This document shows positions 4,566 through 7,662 of a DNA stretch of 7,662 bases, piece by piece. The DNA is from Trueperaceae bacterium. Lineage in GTDB: Bacteria; Deinococcota; Deinococci; Deinococcales; Trueperaceae. The notes under the pieces were generated by a model, which ran no database searches, was not told the DNA's origin, and saw nothing but the letters and a program-made list of their open reading frames with translations. Position numbers and translations under genes: made by a program. Location: contig PXAU01000055.1 of NCBI GenBank assembly GCA_003567075.1, forward strand, positions 1 through 7,662. The letters run 5' to 3'. Each line of letters opens with the position of its first letter. The first letter of the stretch is position 1.

Positions 4566-5511
4566 AGCCGGCGCTGGACGGCCGGCGCGAGCGCGCGCCG
4601 CCCGGATCAGCCTCATCGGCGCGGGTGTCGTGGTGGGGCTCAAGCTGGTGGCGTGGGCCATCACGGGCTCGGTGTCGTTCCTCTCGGACGCGGCCGAGTC
4701 GTTCGTGAACGTCGCCTCGGCCATCACGCTGATCGCGGCGGTGCGGCTCGCGGCCCGGCCGCCGGACTTCGACCACCGCTACGGCCACCAGAAGGCGGAG
4801 CTGCTCTCCAGCGTGTTCGAGGGCGCGATGATCCTGGTCGCGGCCGGCGCCATCCTCTGGTCCGCCGGGCAGCGCCTCCTGCAGCCGGCGCCGCTGGAGC
4901 AGGTGGGCCTGGGCATGCTGCTGGTGATGCTCGCGACCGCGCTCAACGCCGCCTTGGTGGCGTACCTGCTGCGCCAGGGAAGGCGCTACGCCTCACCCGG
5001 GTTGATCGCGAACGCGAGGCACCTGCGCACCGACGTGTGGACCTCGGCGGGCGTGCTGGTCGGGGTGGCGCTGGTGGCGCTCACCGGCTGGGAACGCCTC
5101 GATCCGATCGTGGCGCTTGTGGTGGCCGCCAACATCGTGCGCGAGGGCGTCAGGGTGCTCACCACCAACCTCTCGCGGCTGCTCGACGAGCGCCTGCCCG
5201 AGGCCGAGGAGCGCGTGATCATGGACGCGCTTGACGCGCACCCCGCGGTGCGCGGCTACCACCGGCTGCGCACCCGCAGTGCGGGCCGGGCGCGCTTCGC
5301 CGAGGTCGACGTGTTCGTCGACCCAGGCATCAGCGTGCGCGAGGCGCACGAGGTGGTCGCCGACGTCGAGGCCAACGTGCACGGCCAGCTCAGCGAGCTG
5401 ATCACCACGCTGCACGTCGAGCCCTACGTCGAGGGCGTGCGCGACGGCGCGGTGCGGCCGCGCGACGAGTACCCGGCAGGACCCAGCCGCGTCAGCGACA
5501 GCGACAGCTGA
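4525..5511 (+). CDS. cation diffusion facilitator (CDF) family metal exporter
   Basis: A 328-residue inner-membrane proton/metal antiporter of the CDF (COG0053) family. The hydrophobic core begins at ARISLIGAGVVVGLKLVAWAITGSVSFLSDAAESFVNVASA (TM1-TM2). Then come the family-typical FDHRYGHQKAE loop, TM3-TM4, TM5 with ARHLRTDVWTSAGVLVG, TM6, and the cytoplasmic domain ending in TTLHVEPYVEG. By alignment with E. coli FieF, the transport-site residues are Glu and Asn in TM2 (ESFVN, where FieF has D45 and D49) and His and Asp in TM5 (H-x3-D, matching H153/D157). Substrate is therefore uncertain among Zn, Fe, Mn or Co. Three in-frame ATGs (4504, 4525, 4528) are possible; all lie inside the preceding gene. 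A GAGG lies 3 nt before 4504 and another abuts 4525. The C-terminal tail beyond HVEPY is extended and overlaps the converging glycosylase gene. Confidence 0.93.
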   Translation: MMERPAARTTAAAEAGAGRPARARAARISLIGAGVVVGLKLVAWAITGSVSFLSDAAESFVNVASAITLIAAVRLAARPPDFDHRYGHQKAELLSSVFEGAMILVAAGAILWSAGQRLLQPAPLEQVGLGMLLVMLATALNAALVAYLLRQGRRYASPGLIANARHLRTDVWTSAGVLVGVALVALTGWERLDPIVALVVAANIVREGVRVLTTNLSRLLDERLPEAEERVIMDALDAHPAVRGYHRLRTRSAGRARFAEVDVFVDPGISVREAHEVVADVEANVHGQLSELITTLHVEPYVEGVRDGAVRPRDEYPAGPSRVSDSDS

Positions 5512-6104
5512 GCGCTGTCGGCATCGACGAAGCGCAGCCGCGCCGAGGCCCAGCGCGCCCCGGCGTACGCGACGCCGACGCGGGGGGTGGCCACCACGCG
5601 GCGCGGCGGGCGGCCCGGGTGGATGGTCAGCGGCGGCGCATCGACGGGCAGGCCTAGCAGCGATCGGTCGATGCCCAGCAGGCGCGTGAGGCGCCCGGGC
5701 CCGTCGCCGCGCTGCTCGCCACGCGGGCCGCTGGTGCCGGGCGCGGGTTCGAGCGCGCGCACGAGCACCGCCTGGGGGTCGCCCTCGGCGCCGGTGACCA
5801 CGTTGAAGAGCTCGTGCAGGCCGTACACCAGGTAAACGTAGGCGTGCCCGGCGGGGCCGAACATCACCTCGGTGCGCTGTGTGCGGCCCTTGGCGGCGTG
5901 GCAGGCCAGGTCGTGCGGTCCGACGTAGGCCTCGGTCTCGACCACGCGGCCGCAGCGGGTGACGCCGTCGGCCGCCCGCATGCGAAGGCTTGCGCCCAGC
6001 AGGGCCCGCGCCACGATCGCCGCGGGGCGGGCGAAGAAGGCGCGAGGCAGCGGCGCTTCGCGCACGCTGTCCGCCTGGTGTGCGGGGCCGGCGTCCGAGG
6101 CCAC
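5424..6104 (-). CDS. mpg: 3-methyladenine DNA glycosylase (MPG/AAG family)
   Basis: A 226-residue base-excision repair enzyme that flips and removes alkylated purines such as 3-methyladenine, 7-methylguanine and hypoxanthine. Family motifs in order: LPRAFFARPAAIVARALLGA (19-38), RVVETEAYVGPHDLACHAA (53-71; E58 and Y60 match human catalytic E125 and stacking Y127), RTEVMFGPAGHAYVYLVYG (77-95), NVVTG, VLVRALEP, GPGRLTRLLGI, and TPRVGVAYAG near the end. The usual family ending is followed by about 25 extra Ser/Arg-rich residues, encoded antisense to the CDF gene tail. The GTG start at 6104 is supported by GGAG 7 nt upstream and lies 4 nt after the Nudix stop, so it is probably co-transcribed with prfA and the Nudix gene. 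Family call firm; the C-terminal extension is the only oddity. Confidence 0.94.
   Translation of the reverse strand: MASDAGPAHQADSVREAPLPRAFFARPAAIVARALLGASLRMRAADGVTRCGRVVETEAYVGPHDLACHAAKGRTQRTEVMFGPAGHAYVYLVYGLHELFNVVTGAEGDPQAVLVRALEPAPGTSGPRGEQRGDGPGRLTRLLGIDRSLLGLPVDAPPLTIHPGRPPRRVVATPRVGVAYAGARWASARLRFVDADSAQLSLSLTRLGPAGYSSRGRTAPSRTPST
5502..5520. terminator. hairpin at the CDF stop codon, possible bidirectional terminator
   Basis: A perfect 7-bp stem, CGACAGC / GCTGTCG (5502-5508 and 5514-5520), with loop TGAGC that includes the CDF stop codon. It lies at the convergence of the CDF and glycosylase genes, but inside the glycosylase coding sequence. No T tract follows on either strand, so intrinsic termination would be weak. 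Confidence 0.3.
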
Positions 6105-6108
6105 ACCC

Positions 6109-6571
6109 TCACTCCACGCTCTTGAGCCCGCGCCCGTCCCAGCCGGCGTAGCTGTAGAAGCGACCCGGCACGCGGTCGCGCAGGTAGTGCGCCAGCGGCT
6201 GCCGCAGGGGCGGGATGGGGATGATGCGCTCGACCTCGTCGACCGGCACGAAGCGCGCCTCGACGATGAAGCCGTCGGGATCGCGCGGGTTGAGCAGGCC
6301 GTCGTAGCCGGCCAGGAACGCGAAGGAGACGGCCCGGTCGTTGCGGCGCTGATCCTCGACGTGCACCGCGTAGGCGAGGTGCTCGATGGTGGTCAGCTCC
6401 AGCCCGGTCTCCTCGCGCACCTCGCGCCGCAGGGCGTCGAGCGTCGACTCGCCCCGCTCCACCACGCCGCCCGGTAGCGTCCAGCGCACCTGGCCGAAGC
6501 CCTGCCAGTCGTTGCCCACGAGCAGCACGCGCCCTTGCGCGTCGAGGAGGATGGCGGCGGCCACCACGAAC

Positions 6572-6585
<14 letters not shown>
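6109..6585 (-). CDS. Nudix hydrolase
   Basis: A 158-residue Nudix-fold pyrophosphohydrolase. The Nudix box is complete at about residues 40-62: G-x5-E-x7-REV-x-EE-x-GL (G40, E46, R54, E55, E58, E59, G61), so it should bind Mg2+ and hydrolyse a nucleoside diphosphate linked to some other group. Substrate cannot be told from the sequence; GRVLLVGNDWQGFGQVRWTLPGG before the box is a general pattern. A tail (GRFYSYAGWDGRG) follows the fold. The GTG start at 6585 is chosen over the upstream ATG because GGGGGAGG lies 6 nt before it and the first beta strand begins a few residues later. The gene start overlaps the prfA stop by 14 nt, and the glycosylase starts 4 nt after its stop, indicating one operon. 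It could be a nucleotide-sanitising enzyme, but MutT-type specificity is not shown. Confidence 0.92.

Positions 6586-7662
<1,077 letters not shown>

Overview
This is a high-GC bacterial chromosome window with tightly packed genes. Three things point to Deinococcota, perhaps a Truepera-like lineage. The MiaB sequence resembles Deinococcus MiaB as I remember it (TYGCQMNEYDT start, proline run before the radical SAM core). Several gene starts carry a TANNNT box 5-7 nt upstream with no Shine-Dalgarno, the leaderless-mRNA architecture known from Deinococcus. Composition is high-GC throughout. The phylum call is inference from remembered sequences, not a search.

Left block (1-1775). miaB (tRNA 2-methylthiolation) reads leftward off the left edge. 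Behind it, in the same direction, lies a 64-residue two-helix membrane protein. Each of these two genes is preceded by a short leader ORF (20 and 13 codons) that starts 7 nt after a TANNNT box. The leader's TGA overlaps the start codon of the main gene (ATGA and GTGA respectively).

Middle block (1775-5511). An alkyltransferase-like (ATL) DNA-lesion-binding protein, with Trp in place of the catalytic Cys, reads rightward and ends 26 nt inside the 3' end of a leftward zinc-ribbon membrane protein. That protein and an M20 metallohydrolase diverge from a 49-nt intergenic stretch holding two facing leaderless promoters. The M20 gene heads a rightward three-gene operon: M20 hydrolase, DUF2007-like protein with an acidic tail, and a CDF-family metal exporter. 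All its junctions overlap.

Right block (5424-7662). A leftward operon runs prfA (release factor 1, 5' end beyond the right edge), Nudix hydrolase, then 3-methyladenine DNA glycosylase (MPG/AAG). The glycosylase 3' end overlaps the CDF transporter 3' end by 88 nt on the opposite strand.

The gene content is mostly housekeeping and repair: translation (miaB, prfA), alkylation damage (ATL, MPG), nucleotide hydrolysis (Nudix) and metal homeostasis (CDF). No mobile element, CRISPR array, tRNA or rRNA was seen, and no stretch over 300 nt lacks a gene. The most interesting signal is regulatory: repeated leaderless boxes and two parallel leader-ORF/start-overlap arrangements. I see no convincing new multi-gene defence or metabolic system.
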